A stretch of DNA of 64,000 nucleotides from JACVRM01 sp963755085 (GCA_963755085.1 CAVWIN010000007.1:62001-126000); one strand, 5' to 3'; shown: positions 47,396 through 57,700, numbered from the stretch's first letter. The notes: a model not told the origin generated them from the sequence alone. Program-made: numbers and translations.

Positions 47396-47888
47396 ATGCG
47401 CCTGCACTACGGTGAGCCGCAGGTCGCGGTCGGCGTCATCTTCGTCGTGCTCACGGCGCTGATCGCGCTGGTCTTCCTCGCCGTTGCGCGCTCGGCGGGC
47501 GAGGACGTCCCGTACGAGCGCGTCCAACGCATCGGCTACTGGCTCCGGCCGCGCTGGCTCGCCGCACTCGTCGTGATCGGCCTCGTCCTGCTGCCGATCA
47601 CCGTCTTCTACTTGCCCTACTCGAGCGGCTCCGGGACGGGCCGGACCGTCGTCAAGGTGACAAGCGGCCAGTTCTTCTGGTCGCTCGTGCCCGACCGCGT
47701 CCGGGCGGGCACGCCCCTCCGCTTCGACGTGAGCTCGCTCGACGTCAACCACGGCTTCGGCCTCTACGACCCGCACGGCCACCTCGTCGGATCGGTGCAG
47801 GCGATGCCCGGCTACCACAAGCTACGACTTCGGCTCGAAGCCGGCGGACGTGCGCGCGCTCGTCGCGTTCATCAAGGCGCAGCGATAG
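47396..47888 (+). pseudogene. cytochrome c oxidase subunit II-like gene with internal deletion
   Basis: A good ribosome site (GGAAGGAG) and ATG start a cytochrome-oxidase-II-like protein with two membrane helices (VAVGVIFVVLTALIALVFLAV and WLAALVVIGLVLLPITVFYL) and a cupredoxin start (VTSGQFFWSLVPDRV, DVNHGFGLYDPHGHLVGSVQAMPGY). At 47820 it jumps, one frame off, to YDFGSKPADVRALVAFIKAQ and a TAG at 47886-47888, the tail of a cytochrome c domain. The CuA-site Cys/His loop and the heme motif are therefore missing. The encoded protein would be inactive as an oxidase subunit. The tail is shared with 52136-52196. Confidence 0.72.
47822..47882 (+). repeat. 61-nt direct repeat, copy 1 (cytochrome c tail)
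   Basis: Shares 57 of 61 bases with 52136-52196 by direct comparison. The four differences fall at third codon positions or in a Leu codon pair and are all synonymous; both copies encode YDFGSKPADVRALVAFIKAQ. It lies at the end of the deleted oxidase-subunit gene. The two copies flank the CDF and P-ATPase genes. Confidence 0.85.
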
Positions 47889-48023
47889 GCGGCTGTTCCC
47901 GCGTGCAGCCGCTTCAGCTCGTCCAGGGCATTCGTTTCCGCAGCGGCCGATTTGCCCGCGCGAACGTCTGCCTGGCGTGAGCCGCCCGGAATCGGGGCCG
48001 CTCCCCCGCTTGCCTCGAACTGC

Positions 48024-50834
48024 TTAACGTCGCCGGCGCAGCCGGCGTTCGAGCAGCTTCTTGGCCTCGTCGGCCCAGAGCACGACGCTCGCGAGGCCGA
48101 TACAGATCAGCCATTCCTCTGCCCCGAGCGGCGTCGTTCCGAAGGCGTCGTTGAGAAACGGCAGCTCGACGACGGCGACCTGAAGTGTCGCGGAGAGCGC
48201 GATCGCGCCCCACAGCCAGCGGTTCGTGAACAGCCGGTGGAAGGCGCTCGTGCGATCGGAGCGGGCGTTGAAGCAGTTGAAGAGCTGGGCGAACACGAGG
48301 GTCGTGAACGCCATCGTCCGCGCCTCGATGACGTTCCCGGAGCCGCCGACGAACCCACCGGGGAGGCGCAGGTCGAGCGCGAGAAGCGTCACGGCCGCCA
48401 TCACGGCGCCGACCCAGACGATCCCGATCCACATCTCGGCGTCGAGCACGCGGTCGGTGAGCCGGCGGGGCGGTTGCGACATGACGTCGTCCGGAGGGGC
48501 GTCCATGCCGAGCGCGAGCGCCGGTGCGCCGTCGGTGAGCAGGTTGATCCAGAGGATCTGGGTCGCGAGCAGCGGCACCGCGATCGCCTCGCCGGTGTCC
48601 TCGAGCCCGATCACGCCGGCGAGGACGACGCCGAAGAACATCGTGAAGACCTCGCCGATGTTCGACGAGAGCAGGAAGCGTAGGAACTTGCGGATGTTGG
48701 CGAAGATCCCGCGGCCCTCGCGGACGGCGCTGACGATCGTCGTGAAGTTGTCGTCGGCGAGGATCATGTCGGCCGCCTCCTTGGCGACATCGGTGCCTGC
48801 GACGCCCATTGCGACGCCGATGTCCGCCGCTTTCAGCGCCGGCGCGTCGTTGACGCCGTCGCCGGTCATCGCGACGATCCGTCCGTCCGCATGGAGCGCG
48901 TCGACGATCCGCAGCTTGTGCTCCGGCGAGACGCGCGCGTAGACGGACACCTCCCGCACCGCGGCCGCGCGCGCATCGTCGTCCATCGCCTCGAGCTCGC
49001 TTCCCGTCACGACGCGAGATCCGGCCGCCGCGATGCCGAGATCGGCGGCGATCCGCCCCGCTGTGTGCGGATGGTCGCCGGTGATCATCAGCACGCGCAC
49101 GCCGGCGTTCTCCGCGTCGGCGATCGCGACCCGCGCCTCTGGCCGCGGCGGGTCGATGATCCCGACCAGCCCGAGGTAGACGAGTTCCCGCTCAACCGAC
49201 TCGTCGTGCGGCGGCTGCTCGTCCGCCGGCAGCGGCCGGTAGGCGACCGCCAGCGTTCGCAGCGCCAGGTCCGCGAGCTGGTCAACCGTCGTGAGGATCG
49301 CGGTCCGGCGCTCCTCCGTAAGCCGCCGCACACGGCCACCGAGGCGCTCCTCGGTACAGCGGGCGAGCAGCACATCGGGCGCGCCCTTTGTGACCACGGC
49401 GACGCCGGATTCGCCCTCGAGGTCGGTGTGCACCGTGCTCATCAGCTTCCGCTCGGAGCTGAACGGCACCTCGCCGACGCGCTCGAACCGCGCGCGGCGC
49501 ATCTCGGCGAGCCCTTCCACCTTCGCCTCGGCGACGAGGAACGCGGCCTCGGTGGGATCGCCCTGGATCGTCCACTCGCCGTCTTCCAGACGCAGCACGG
49601 CGTCGTTTGCCAGGCTCCCGCCCGCGAGCACCGCCCGCACCTCGTCCAGTAGGACCGCGTCCTCGAGCGGGTGCCCGTCCACGCGCAGCTCACCCTCGGG
49701 CCGGTAGCCGCTGCCGGTGACGTCGACCTCGCCCGAGCCGGTGACGACCTTCTCGATCGTCATCTCGTTCTTCGTCAGCGTCCCGGTCTTGTCGGAGCAG
49801 ATCACCGACGCCGAGCCAAGCGTCTCGACCGAGGACAGCTTCTTCACGATCGCCCGCTCCTGCGCCATCCGCTGAACGCCGAGCGCCAGCACCACCGACA
49901 GCACCGCCGGCAGCCCCTCCGGTACCGCGGCCACCGCCAGCGACACCCCGACGAGAAGCACCGAGACGAGATCCGACGCTGACCGGAGATCGGCCGTGAG
50001 CAGAATCGCGCCAACCACGACCGCCGCGATCACGATCACCGCGATCCCCAGCATGCGGCCGATCCGGTCGACCTCCCGCTGTAGCGGTGTAGCCTGCGCC
50101 TCCGTCCGGTCGAGCAGACGGGCGACGGTGCCCATCTCGGTCGCCATTGCAGTCGCGGTCACGACTGCCCGGCCGCGGCCGCGCACGACTGCGGTGCCGC
50201 TGAACACCATGTTTACCCGGTCGCCCAGTCCGACAGGCTCCGCGATCGAGTCGACGTCCTTCAGCACCGCCTCGCTCTCCCCGGTCAGCGACGCCTCGGC
50301 GACGGTCAGCGACGCCGCCTCGACCAGCCGGGCGTCGGCCGCGACCGCGTCTCCCTCGGCGAGCGCCAGGAGGTCGCCGGGCACCACCTCGGCGGCCGGG
50401 ATCCGCTCCTCCCGACCATCGCGCACGACCCCCGCCGTCGCCGCCGACATCCGCTGCAGCGCCGCGACCGCCTGCCCGGCACGCGCCTCCTGCACGTAGC
50501 CGAGCACGGCATTGGCGACAACGATCGACGCGATCACGATCGCGTCGTACGGCGCCGACTCGCTCCCCTCGAGCGCCCACGCGACGAGCGAGACGACAAC
50601 GGCCGCGAGCAGCAGGTAGATCAACGGGTCGGCGAACTGGCCCAGGAACTTCCGCCACGCCGGCACGGGCTCGGCCGGCTCGAGCCGGTTCGGCCCGAAG
50701 CGCGCCAGCCTCGCGGTCGCCTCCGCCGCGCTCAGCCCCCCGCGGGCGTCCGTGCCCAGGGCCGCCGCGACCACGCTTGCCTCGGCCCGCCAGGCCTCCC
50801 CTACTCCGGCGGCGGCCACTCCGTCCTGGATCAC
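48024..50834 (-). CDS. Ca2+/cation-transporting P2-type ATPase
   Basis: A 936-residue P-type ATPase of the SERCA/PMCA-like class. Features: an N-terminal cation ATPase domain (GLSAAEATARLARFGPNRL), the actuator loop EASLTGESEAVLKD, the TM4 motif AVPEGLPAVLSV, the phosphorylation site ICSDKTGTLTKNEM, MITGDHPHTAG, the hinge MTGDGVNDAPALKAADIG and a C-terminal cation ATPase domain. It should export or sequester Ca2+ or a related cation, driven by ATP. The GTG start lies 1 nt after the CDF transporter stop on the same strand, so the two form an operon of metal or cation efflux. Confidence 0.92.
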   Translation of the reverse strand: MIQDGVAAAGVGEAWRAEASVVAAALGTDARGGLSAAEATARLARFGPNRLEPAEPVPAWRKFLGQFADPLIYLLLAAVVVSLVAWALEGSESAPYDAIVIASIVVANAVLGYVQEARAGQAVAALQRMSAATAGVVRDGREERIPAAEVVPGDLLALAEGDAVAADARLVEAASLTVAEASLTGESEAVLKDVDSIAEPVGLGDRVNMVFSGTAVVRGRGRAVVTATAMATEMGTVARLLDRTEAQATPLQREVDRIGRMLGIAVIVIAAVVVGAILLTADLRSASDLVSVLLVGVSLAVAAVPEGLPAVLSVVLALGVQRMAQERAIVKKLSSVETLGSASVICSDKTGTLTKNEMTIEKVVTGSGEVDVTGSGYRPEGELRVDGHPLEDAVLLDEVRAVLAGGSLANDAVLRLEDGEWTIQGDPTEAAFLVAEAKVEGLAEMRRARFERVGEVPFSSERKLMSTVHTDLEGESGVAVVTKGAPDVLLARCTEERLGGRVRRLTEERRTAILTTVDQLADLALRTLAVAYRPLPADEQPPHDESVERELVYLGLVGIIDPPRPEARVAIADAENAGVRVLMITGDHPHTAGRIAADLGIAAAGSRVVTGSELEAMDDDARAAAVREVSVYARVSPEHKLRIVDALHADGRIVAMTGDGVNDAPALKAADIGVAMGVAGTDVAKEAADMILADDNFTTIVSAVREGRGIFANIRKFLRFLLSSNIGEVFTMFFGVVLAGVIGLEDTGEAIAVPLLATQILWINLLTDGAPALALGMDAPPDDVMSQPPRRLTDRVLDAEMWIGIVWVGAVMAAVTLLALDLRLPGGFVGGSGNVIEARTMAFTTLVFAQLFNCFNARSDRTSAFHRLFTNRWLWGAIALSATLQVAVVELPFLNDAFGTTPLGAEEWLICIGLASVVLWADEAKKLLERRLRRRR

Positions 50835-50835
50835 G

Positions 50836-51765
50836 TCACGGCTCCGAGCGCTCTAGCTCGGCGTCGGCGAGCGACGCGGGGTCGCCGCTCGGCTCGAGGT
50901 GCGTGATCACGGCGGCACCCGGAAGCGTCGACTGGATCTCCCGCTCGAGGCCGTCGGCAAGCGCGTGCGCCTCGCTCACGCTCCAGTCGCCCGGCACGAG
51001 CACGTGCAGCGACACGAACGACCGTCGCCCGGCCTGCCGCGTGCGCACCGCATGGAACGACACGCCGTCGCGACGGTACGTCGCCAACGTCCGCTCGAGC
51101 GCATCCTGCTCCGCCGGCGACAGCGCGTGATCCATCAGTCCCGCGCCTGCGCGCCGCAGCAGCGAGACCCCGGTCACGACGATGTTCGCGGCCACGAACA
51201 GGGCGACCACCGGGTCCAGCCGGAGCCAGCCGGTCGCGCCGACGACGAGGACGCCGGCGATCACGCCCGCCGACGTCCAGACGTCGGTAAGCAGATGCCG
51301 CCCGTCCGCCTCGACCGTGATCGAGCGCGACTCCTTGCCGGCCCGGATCAGCACAAGCCCCACCGTGAGGTTCACGACCGACGCCGCGGCCGAGAGGGCG
51401 ACACCGATCCCGATGTCCGTGAGCTCCACGGGGTCGATCAGCCGCATGACGGCCGTCCAGCCGATCGAAAGCGCCGCGAGCAGGATCAATCCTCCCTCCA
51501 CCCCCGCAGAGAAGTACTCCGCCTTCTCGTGCCCGAACAGGTGCTGCTCGTCCGGCGGCGTGCTTGCCCATCGCAGCATCCCCATCGCGACCAGCGCCGC
51601 AACGAGGTTCACCACCGACTCGAGCGCATCCGACAGAAACCCGACTGAATCCGTCAGCTGCCAGGCGAGCATCTTCAGCGCGATCGTCGTCATCGCGGCA
51701 GCCACCGACAGCCAGAGCAGCCTGCCAAGCCTGGACCGAGATGCCGAGGAGACAGCCGACGTCAC
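50836..51765 (-). CDS. cation diffusion facilitator (CDF) transporter
   Basis: A 309-residue CDF-family divalent-metal/proton antiporter. The membrane domain has MTTIALKMLAWQLTDSVGFLSDALESVVNLVAALV, with the Asp residues that bind metal in the second helix, HLFGHEKAEYFSAGVEGG and LTDVWTSAGVIAGVLVVG. The C-terminal cytoplasmic domain (VSFHAVRTRQAGRRSFVSLHVLVPG, EAHALADGLEREIQ) is the usual ferredoxin-like regulator. The GTG at 51763-51765 is chosen because the extension up to 51990 is arginine-rich and not conserved. Metal is not determined. First gene of the pair with the P-ATPase. Confidence 0.88.
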   Translation of the reverse strand: MTSAVSSASRSRLGRLLWLSVAAAMTTIALKMLAWQLTDSVGFLSDALESVVNLVAALVAMGMLRWASTPPDEQHLFGHEKAEYFSAGVEGGLILLAALSIGWTAVMRLIDPVELTDIGIGVALSAAASVVNLTVGLVLIRAGKESRSITVEADGRHLLTDVWTSAGVIAGVLVVGATGWLRLDPVVALFVAANIVVTGVSLLRRAGAGLMDHALSPAEQDALERTLATYRRDGVSFHAVRTRQAGRRSFVSLHVLVPGDWSVSEAHALADGLEREIQSTLPGAAVITHLEPSGDPASLADAELERSEP

Positions 51766-51921
51766 CGCTGCCGGCTCCCCTCCGCGAGAGGGGCCGACGC
51801 GTGGCCCGACCGCGTCGCCGCGACCTCGCCTTGGCGACGCGGACGACCGCTCATCCGTCGGGGTCGATGCCCCTCGCCGCCCGACCAATGTCCAAGCCCA
51901 TCTCGGGGATACAGTGCCTCG

Positions 51922-52020
51922 ATGGCGGTGTTCGCGCGAGTCGTGGTCGGCGTCGACGGCACCGGGTGGGGATACGAGGCGCTCCGCCAAACGCTCGTCC
52001 TTGCACCGGCCGGAGGATCG
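51922..52020 (+). pseudogene. universal stress protein N-terminal remnant
   Basis: The frame opens with MAVFARVVVGVDGTGWGYEAL, the start of a UspA-family domain (strand, GVDGT loop, first helix). After about 32 codons it runs abruptly into sequence that, in another frame, encodes a cytochrome c tail. The rest of the stress protein, with its ATP-binding GS(T) motif, is absent. A fused or deleted remnant. Confidence 0.6.
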
Positions 52021-52202
52021 GCGGCGGTCAGTCCGTGCGCGCCGGCGACGGCTACCTCGCGGAGTCGATCAACGCGCCCGATGCCCAGATCGTCAAGGGC
52101 TAACAGGCCCGGGTCATGTCGGCCGCGGTGAGCGGCTACGACTTCGGCTCGAAGCCCGCGGACGTGCGGGCGTTGGTCGCGTTCATCAAGGCGCAGACGT
52201 AG
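52020..52202 (+). pseudogene. cytochrome c oxidase II-type cytochrome c tail remnant
   Basis: A frame reading AGDGYLAESINAPDAQIVKG, then TAA at 52101-52103, then QARVMSAAVSGYDFGSKPAD and VRALVAFIKAQT with TAG at 52200-52202. Oxidase-II/cytochrome c fusions have YLxxSIxxPDAxIVxGY-PxVM here, so the TAA replaces a tyrosine codon. There is no heme CxxCH in what remains. The last 61 nt are the second copy of the repeat seen at 47822. Confidence 0.68.
52136..52196 (+). repeat. 61-nt direct repeat, copy 2 (cytochrome c tail)
   Basis: Second copy of the repeat at 47822-47882, in the same orientation and about 4.3 kb away. All four differences are synonymous, showing the sequence was held by protein-level selection before the two copies came to flank the CDF/P-ATPase pair. 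Confidence 0.85.
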
Positions 52203-52222
52203 CCGGCGCCGCCTGCACCGGC

Positions 52223-52714
52223 GTGCTCCTGGTCGGCGGCGCGAGCAGCCGCTTCGGCTCCCCGAAGGCGCTGGCCCGGATCGGCGGCGAGACGCTCGCC
52301 GAGCGCGCCTGGGGCGCGCTCGCCTGGTGCGACGAGCGGATCGCGGTCGGCAAGGCGCGCGACGCGCTCACGCTTCCGTTCCCGCTCGTCGACGACGGCA
52401 CGGAGGAGCGGGCGCCGATCTTCGGCGTGCTGGCCGGCCTGCGGGCGGCAGCCCACGAGCTCTGCGTCTTCCTCCCGGTCGACTGCCCCCTGATGACCGA
52501 GAGCGCGCTTCGCGCGCTCGCCGAGGCGGCCGCCGTCCCGCAGACCGGGCCGCTGCCCGGCGCCTACTCGATGGAGCTCGTGCCCGAGCTCGAGCGGCGG
52601 GTCGCGCAGGGACGCCTCTCCCTGCGGGGCGTGAACAAACGCGTGCTCGAGATCGACCCGCGGCTGCTCGCCGACGTCGACTCGCCCGACGACCTCAGGG
52701 CGCTCGCCGGCTGA
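52223..52714 (+). CDS. mobA: molybdenum cofactor guanylyltransferase-like protein
   Basis: A MobA-like nucleotidyltransferase of about 163 residues, which joins GMP to molybdopterin to make the bis-MGD cofactor used by NarG. The N-terminal GTP loop is LLVGGASSRFGSPKALARIGG, and the metal Asp is in VFLPVDCPLMTESAL. The GTG at 52223 leaves almost no residues before the loop; the frame is open further upstream across the cytochrome remnant, so the true start could be earlier. Its 3' end overlaps the convergent regulator by 20 nt. Position just before the nar genes suits supply of cofactor to nitrate reductase. Confidence 0.8.
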   Translation: MLLVGGASSRFGSPKALARIGGETLAERAWGALAWCDERIAVGKARDALTLPFPLVDDGTEERAPIFGVLAGLRAAAHELCVFLPVDCPLMTESALRALAEAAAVPQTGPLPGAYSMELVPELERRVAQGRLSLRGVNKRVLEIDPRLLADVDSPDDLRALAG

Positions 52715-53351
52715 GCCACGCGACGCAGAGGCCCGGCTCGACGAACGGCTCCAGGCGGTCGACTTCGAGGCCGCTCCCCAGCTGGGCGAGCGCGCCGTCG
52801 ATGATGCCCTGGTGCACCGCGCACACGATGCCCGGCGCGAGGTCGCGGTACGGGCAGTGGTGCATGCGGATCTCCCCCTCGGCGAGCTCCGGCCTGAAGC
52901 CCTGCTGCGCGAGCAGCTCGTTGACCTCGCCGAGCGCCTGCTCGTCGTCCAGCGTGGTGCCCGGCGGACGCCGGACGAGGTAGCCGCCCCACTCGCGCCC
53001 GACCGCCTCGGCCTCGTCGGGCCCCGCATCGATCCGCGTGAGCGCCCCGGTGAGGATCGTGGCCAGCAGGCGGTAGCTCTCGCGCTCGCCGGCGTCGGTC
53101 GAGTCGCTGAGCGCGTAGATGATGCGCGGCCGCCCGGGCGCGCCGCGCGGCTCGGGGCCTGAGCGGACGATGCCGGCATCCTCGAGCACGCCGAGGTGCC
53201 AGCGCACCGTGTTGGGATGGAGACCGAGGCGCTCGGTCAGCTGCTGGACGTCGAGACCCCTGGGCGCGCGCCGCAGCTCGTCCACGATGCGGATGCGGTG
53301 CTCGTCGGCGAGCGCGCGATGCAGCTTGCCGGAGGCGGCGTCGGAATTCAT
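52695..53351 (-). CDS. HTH transcriptional regulator with SufR-like Cys cluster
   Basis: A 218-residue winged-helix regulator. The DNA-binding domain (residues about 8-80) has LADEHRIRIVDELRRAP, a recognition helix region LGLHPNTVRWHLGVLEDAG and a wing, GRPRIIYALS. The C-terminal domain has three cysteines, C166, C177 and C209 (HCPYRDLAPGIVCAVHQG and PGLCVAW), in the arrangement seen in SufR-type Fe-S sensors. It is divergent from narK with 184 nt between the starts, so it probably controls nitrate-respiration genes according to redox, oxygen or nitric oxide. The sensing role is inference from the cysteines. Confidence 0.82.
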   Translation of the reverse strand: MNSDAASGKLHRALADEHRIRIVDELRRAPRGLDVQQLTERLGLHPNTVRWHLGVLEDAGIVRSGPEPRGAPGRPRIIYALSDSTDAGERESYRLLATILTGALTRIDAGPDEAEAVGREWGGYLVRRPPGTTLDDEQALGEVNELLAQQGFRPELAEGEIRMHHCPYRDLAPGIVCAVHQGIIDGALAQLGSGLEVDRLEPFVEPGLCVAWLSRRAP

Positions 53352-53535
53352 CTGAGCGGGGTCCCTGAAACATGCGAGCCGCGCCGGCCGGGCACGGCCA
53401 TCGGTAGGAGCCCGCAATCGCCGTGCGGCAGAACCACGATCCGCGCCCCGCCGGGTTGCTCCTAGATTGCTCGGAAGAACGTCGTCCGGGAGGCAGGGCG
53501 ATGCGCGTCGGTTCTCACATAGGAGCGGTCGAGGC

Positions 53536-54735
53536 GTGAAGCGGTTTGCGTCGCCCGGCTGGAACCTCGCACTGGCCACGCTGGCGTTCGCGCTCTGCTT
53601 CACCGCCTGGAGCCTGATCGCCCCGTTCGCGAAGACGTTCAAGCACGACCTCGGGCTCAACTACACCGAGGCTCTCCTCCTCACCGCGGTGCCGGTCATC
53701 CTCGGCTCGCTGATGCGGATCCCGATGGGCGTGCTCACCGACCGCTACGGCGGCCGCAAGATCTTCGCCGCCCTGCTCGCGTTCTCGGCAATCCCTGCCG
53801 TGCTCTTCGGGTACGCGTCCGGCTACACGGCCCTCATCGCCGTCGGCTTCCTGCTCGGAGTGGCCGGCGCCTCGTTCGCGGTGGGCGTCCCGTTCGTCGC
53901 CGGCTGGTACGCGAAGGAGCGCCAAGGCTTCGCCCTCGGGATCTACGGGATGGGGAACATCGGCACGGCGATCGCCTTCTTCGGGGCGCCCGCGATCGCG
54001 GACCACTGGAGCCGGGTCGCGGTCGGCTGGGTCACGGCCGTCGCGCTCCTCGCCGGCGCCTGGCTCTTCTACTCGTTCGCCCGCAACGCCCCGCGCGACG
54101 CGCCTCCGACCCACTACCGCGCCGTCCTCCGGTCGGGCTGGCGCCTGTACCGGCTCGCCTTCTTCTACTTCATCACCTTCGGCGGCTTCGTGGCCATGGC
54201 CTTCCTCCTGCCGACGGTGCTGCAGGACTGGTTCGACTACTCGAAGAGCGAGGCGAGCGCGCGCGCGGCCGGGTTCATCATCGCCGCGACATTCGCGCGT
54301 CCCGTGGGCGGCTGGCTGGCAGACCGCGTCGGCGCCTATCCGGTGCTCGTCCTCGTGTTCGCCGGGATCGCGATCGACGCCGCCATGCTGGCCGTGATCG
54401 CGCCCTCGCCGCGGATCGTGCCGGTCACGATCGCCTGCCTCACGCTCGGCACGTTCCTCGGCGCCGGGAACGGCGCGGTCTTCAAGCTCGTCCCGGCCGA
54501 GTTCCCGAACGACCCGGGCGCCGCAGGCGGGATCGTCGGCGCGGCGGGCGGCCTGGGCGGCTTCTTCCCGCCGGTCTTCGTCGGACTCGTCAAGGACGCC
54601 GAGGGCACGTACACCTACGGCTTCGTCGGCCTCCTCGTCTTCGTCGCCGTGTGCCTGGCCCTTGCGGTCTGGCTCCTGCGCAACGCGCCGCCGTCGGAGC
54701 TCCGCGGGCTGCCGCGCGAGCACGCGCCCGCGTGA
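53536..54735 (+). CDS. narK: nitrate/nitrite transporter (MFS, NarK type)
   Basis: A 399-residue major facilitator with about twelve helices. The MFS loop GVLTDRYGGRK follows helix 2, and both nitrate signature motifs are present: GMGNIGTAIAFFGAP and GTFLGAGNGAVFKLVP. It imports nitrate or exchanges it for nitrite at the membrane. GTG at 53536 preceded by GGAGCGG is preferred to the ATG-less extension at 53467, which would add a hydrophilic tail. The stop overlaps narG's GTG by 4 nt. Confidence 0.92.
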   Translation: MKRFASPGWNLALATLAFALCFTAWSLIAPFAKTFKHDLGLNYTEALLLTAVPVILGSLMRIPMGVLTDRYGGRKIFAALLAFSAIPAVLFGYASGYTALIAVGFLLGVAGASFAVGVPFVAGWYAKERQGFALGIYGMGNIGTAIAFFGAPAIADHWSRVAVGWVTAVALLAGAWLFYSFARNAPRDAPPTHYRAVLRSGWRLYRLAFFYFITFGGFVAMAFLLPTVLQDWFDYSKSEASARAAGFIIAATFARPVGGWLADRVGAYPVLVLVFAGIAIDAAMLAVIAPSPRIVPVTIACLTLGTFLGAGNGAVFKLVPAEFPNDPGAAGGIVGAAGGLGGFFPPVFVGLVKDAEGTYTYGFVGLLVFVAVCLALAVWLLRNAPPSELRGLPREHAPA

Positions 54736-57700
54736 GCGGCCGCGTCCTCGGGCGACCGCGCTTCTTCGGCCGAGCCGGCTGGAGCGAGCTCACGCCCGGC
54801 GGCCGGGCCTGGGAGAGCTTCTACCGCGACCGCTGGCAGCACGACCGGGTCGTGCGGTCGACGCACGGGGTCAACTGCACCGGCTCCTGCTCCTGGAAGG
54901 TCCACGTCAAGGACGGGATCGTCGCCTGGGAGACACAGCAGACCGACTACCCCTCGAACGGGCCGGACGTGCCCGAATACGAGCCCCGCGGCTGCCCCCG
55001 CGGCGCGTCGTTCAGCTGGTACGTCTACTCGCCGCTGCGCGTGCGCTACCCGTACGTCCGGGGCGTGCTGCTCGAGCTCTACCGCGCCGCGCTCGCCCGG
55101 ACGGGCGACCCGGTCGAGGCCTGGGCTGCGGTCGTCGACGACCCTGAGCAGGCGCGCCGCTACAAGTCCCAGCGCGGCAAGGGAGGCTTCGTGCGAGCCT
55201 CGTGGGACGAGGTTGCCGACCTGATCGCGGCCGCGCACGTGCACACGATCCGCCGCTACGGCCCGGACCGGGTGGCGGGCTTCTCGCCGATCCCGGCGAT
55301 GTCGATGGTCTCGTACTCGGCGGGGACACGGTTCCTGTCGCTGATCGGCGGCATCTGCCTCTCGTTCTACGACTGGTACGCGGATTTGCCGCCGGCGTCG
55401 CCGCAGATCTGGGGCGACCAGACGGACGTGCCCGAATCGGCGGACTGGTGGAACGCCGGCTACGTGATCCTCTGGGGCTCGAACATCCCGCAGACCCGCA
55501 CCCCCGACGCCCACTTCATGACCGAGGCGCGCTACCGCGGGCAGAAGGTCGTCGTCGTCTCACCCGACTTCGCCGGCCACACCAAGTTCGCCGACCACTG
55601 GCTGCCCGCTGCGGCCGGATCGGACGGCGCGCTGGCGATGGCCATGGGCCACGTGATCCTGAAGGAGCTCTACGTCGAGCGGCAGGTGCCGTACTTCGAG
55701 CGCTACGCGCGCGAGAACACCGACCTGCCCTTCCTCGTCACGCTCGACGAACGCGACGGCCGGTACGTCGCCGGCCGCTTCCTGCGCGCGTCGGACCTCG
55801 GCAGCGGGAGCGAGAACGCCGAGTGGAAGACCGTCGTCTTCGACACCGCGACCGGCGAGGCTGCTGTCCCCAACGGCTCGATCGGCTTCCGGTGGGGCGA
55901 GGAGGGCATGGGCCGCTGGAACCTCGAGCTCGGGACGATCAAGCCGGCGCTGACGCTGCTCGGGCACGAGCACGAGCTGGTCGAGGTCGAGCTCCCCCGC
56001 TTCGACGTGGGCGACTCGGAGAGCGGCGGCTCGCACCGCCGCGGCGTGCCGGCCAGGCGCGTCGGCGGCCACCTCGTCACGACCGTGTTCGACCTGCTCG
56101 CCGCCCAGCTGGGAGTGCGCCGCGGACCATTGCCGGGGGACTGGCCCGCCGGCTACGACGACCCGAAGCCGTACACGCCGGCCTGGCAGGAGGCACACAC
56201 CGGCGTCGACCCGGCCCGCGTGGTCCGCGTCGCGCGCGAGTTCGCTCGCAACGCGGAGCGGACGGACGGCCGGTCGATGATCGTGATGGGCGCGGGGACC
56301 AACCACTGGTACCACTCCGACCAGATCTACCGGGCGATGCTGAACCTCGTCCTGCTCTGCGGCTGCCAGGGCGTGAACGGCGGCGGCTGGGCCCATTACG
56401 TCGGCCAGGAGAAGGTGCGTCCCATCACCGGCTGGTCGACGCTCGCGTTCGCGACCGACTGGACGCGGCCCCCGCGGCAGCAGGCGACGACGCCCTTCTG
56501 GTTCCTGATGAGCGACCAGTGGCGCTACCAGCGCACGCGCGCCGGCGAGTACGCCTCGGCGATCGGCACCGGCGCGCTGAAGGGCATGCACCTCGCCGAC
56601 TGCAACGCGCTCGCCGCGCGCCTCGGCTGGATGCCCTCCTACCCGAGCTTCGACCGCAACCCGCTCGACCTCGCCGACGAGGCGGCGACGGCCGGGCTCG
56701 ACGTCCCCGAGTACGTCGTCCGCGAGCTGAAGGCGGGCCGGCTGCGCTTCGCGGCCGAGGATCCCGACGCCCCCGAGAACTACCCGCGGGTGCTGACGCT
56801 CTGGCGCGCCAACCTGCTCGGGTCGTCGAGCAAGGGGCACGAGTACTTCCTGCGGCACGTGCTCGGCGTCCCCGACGCGGCGATCCGGAACAGCGAGGCC
56901 GGCGCGGAGTTCCGGCCCGACGAGGTCGTCTGGCGCGAGGAGGCGCCCACCGGGAAGCTCGACCTGTTCACGACCATCGACTTCCGCATGAACGGGTCGG
57001 CGCTCTATTCCGACGTCGTGCTGCCGGCCGCCACCTGGTACGAGAAGCACGACCTCTCCTCGACCGACCTGCATCCGTTCGTCCACTCCTTCAACCCCGC
57101 GATCCCGCCGCCGTGGGAGACGCGCAGCGACTTCGACGTCTTCCGGCGGATCGCCGAGTCGTTCACGCGGCTGGCCGCCACCCACCTCGGCGTGCGCCGC
57201 GACGTGGTCGCCGCGCCGCTGCTCCACGACACGCCGGACGAGCTCGCCCAGCCGTTCGGCAGGGTGCTGGACTGGAAGCGGGGCGAGTGCGAGCCCATCC
57301 CCGGCAAGACGATGCCGAAGCTCGTCGTCGTCGAGCGGGACTACAGCGCGGTGCTCGAGCAGTGGCTGTCGCTCGGGCCGCTGGTCGAGGAGCTCGGCAC
57401 GGCCGCGAAGGGGATCTCCCTGAAGCCGCTGGCCGAGGTCGACGAGCTGCGGCGCCGGAACGGCGAGCGCGACGGCCGCGTGAGCCTCGCCCGCGACGTG
57501 GACTGGTGCGAGGCGATCCTCGCGCTCTCGGGCGTCACCAACGGCCGCCTCGCAGAGGAGGGGTTCCGCGGGCTCGAGAAGCGGGTCGGCCTGCCGCTCG
57601 CCGACCTCGCCGAGGAGACCGCCGACGTGCGGATCGCCTTCGGCGACACGCAGGTGCAGCCGCGCAAGGTGATCGCGTCGCCGGAGTGGTCGGGGCTCGA

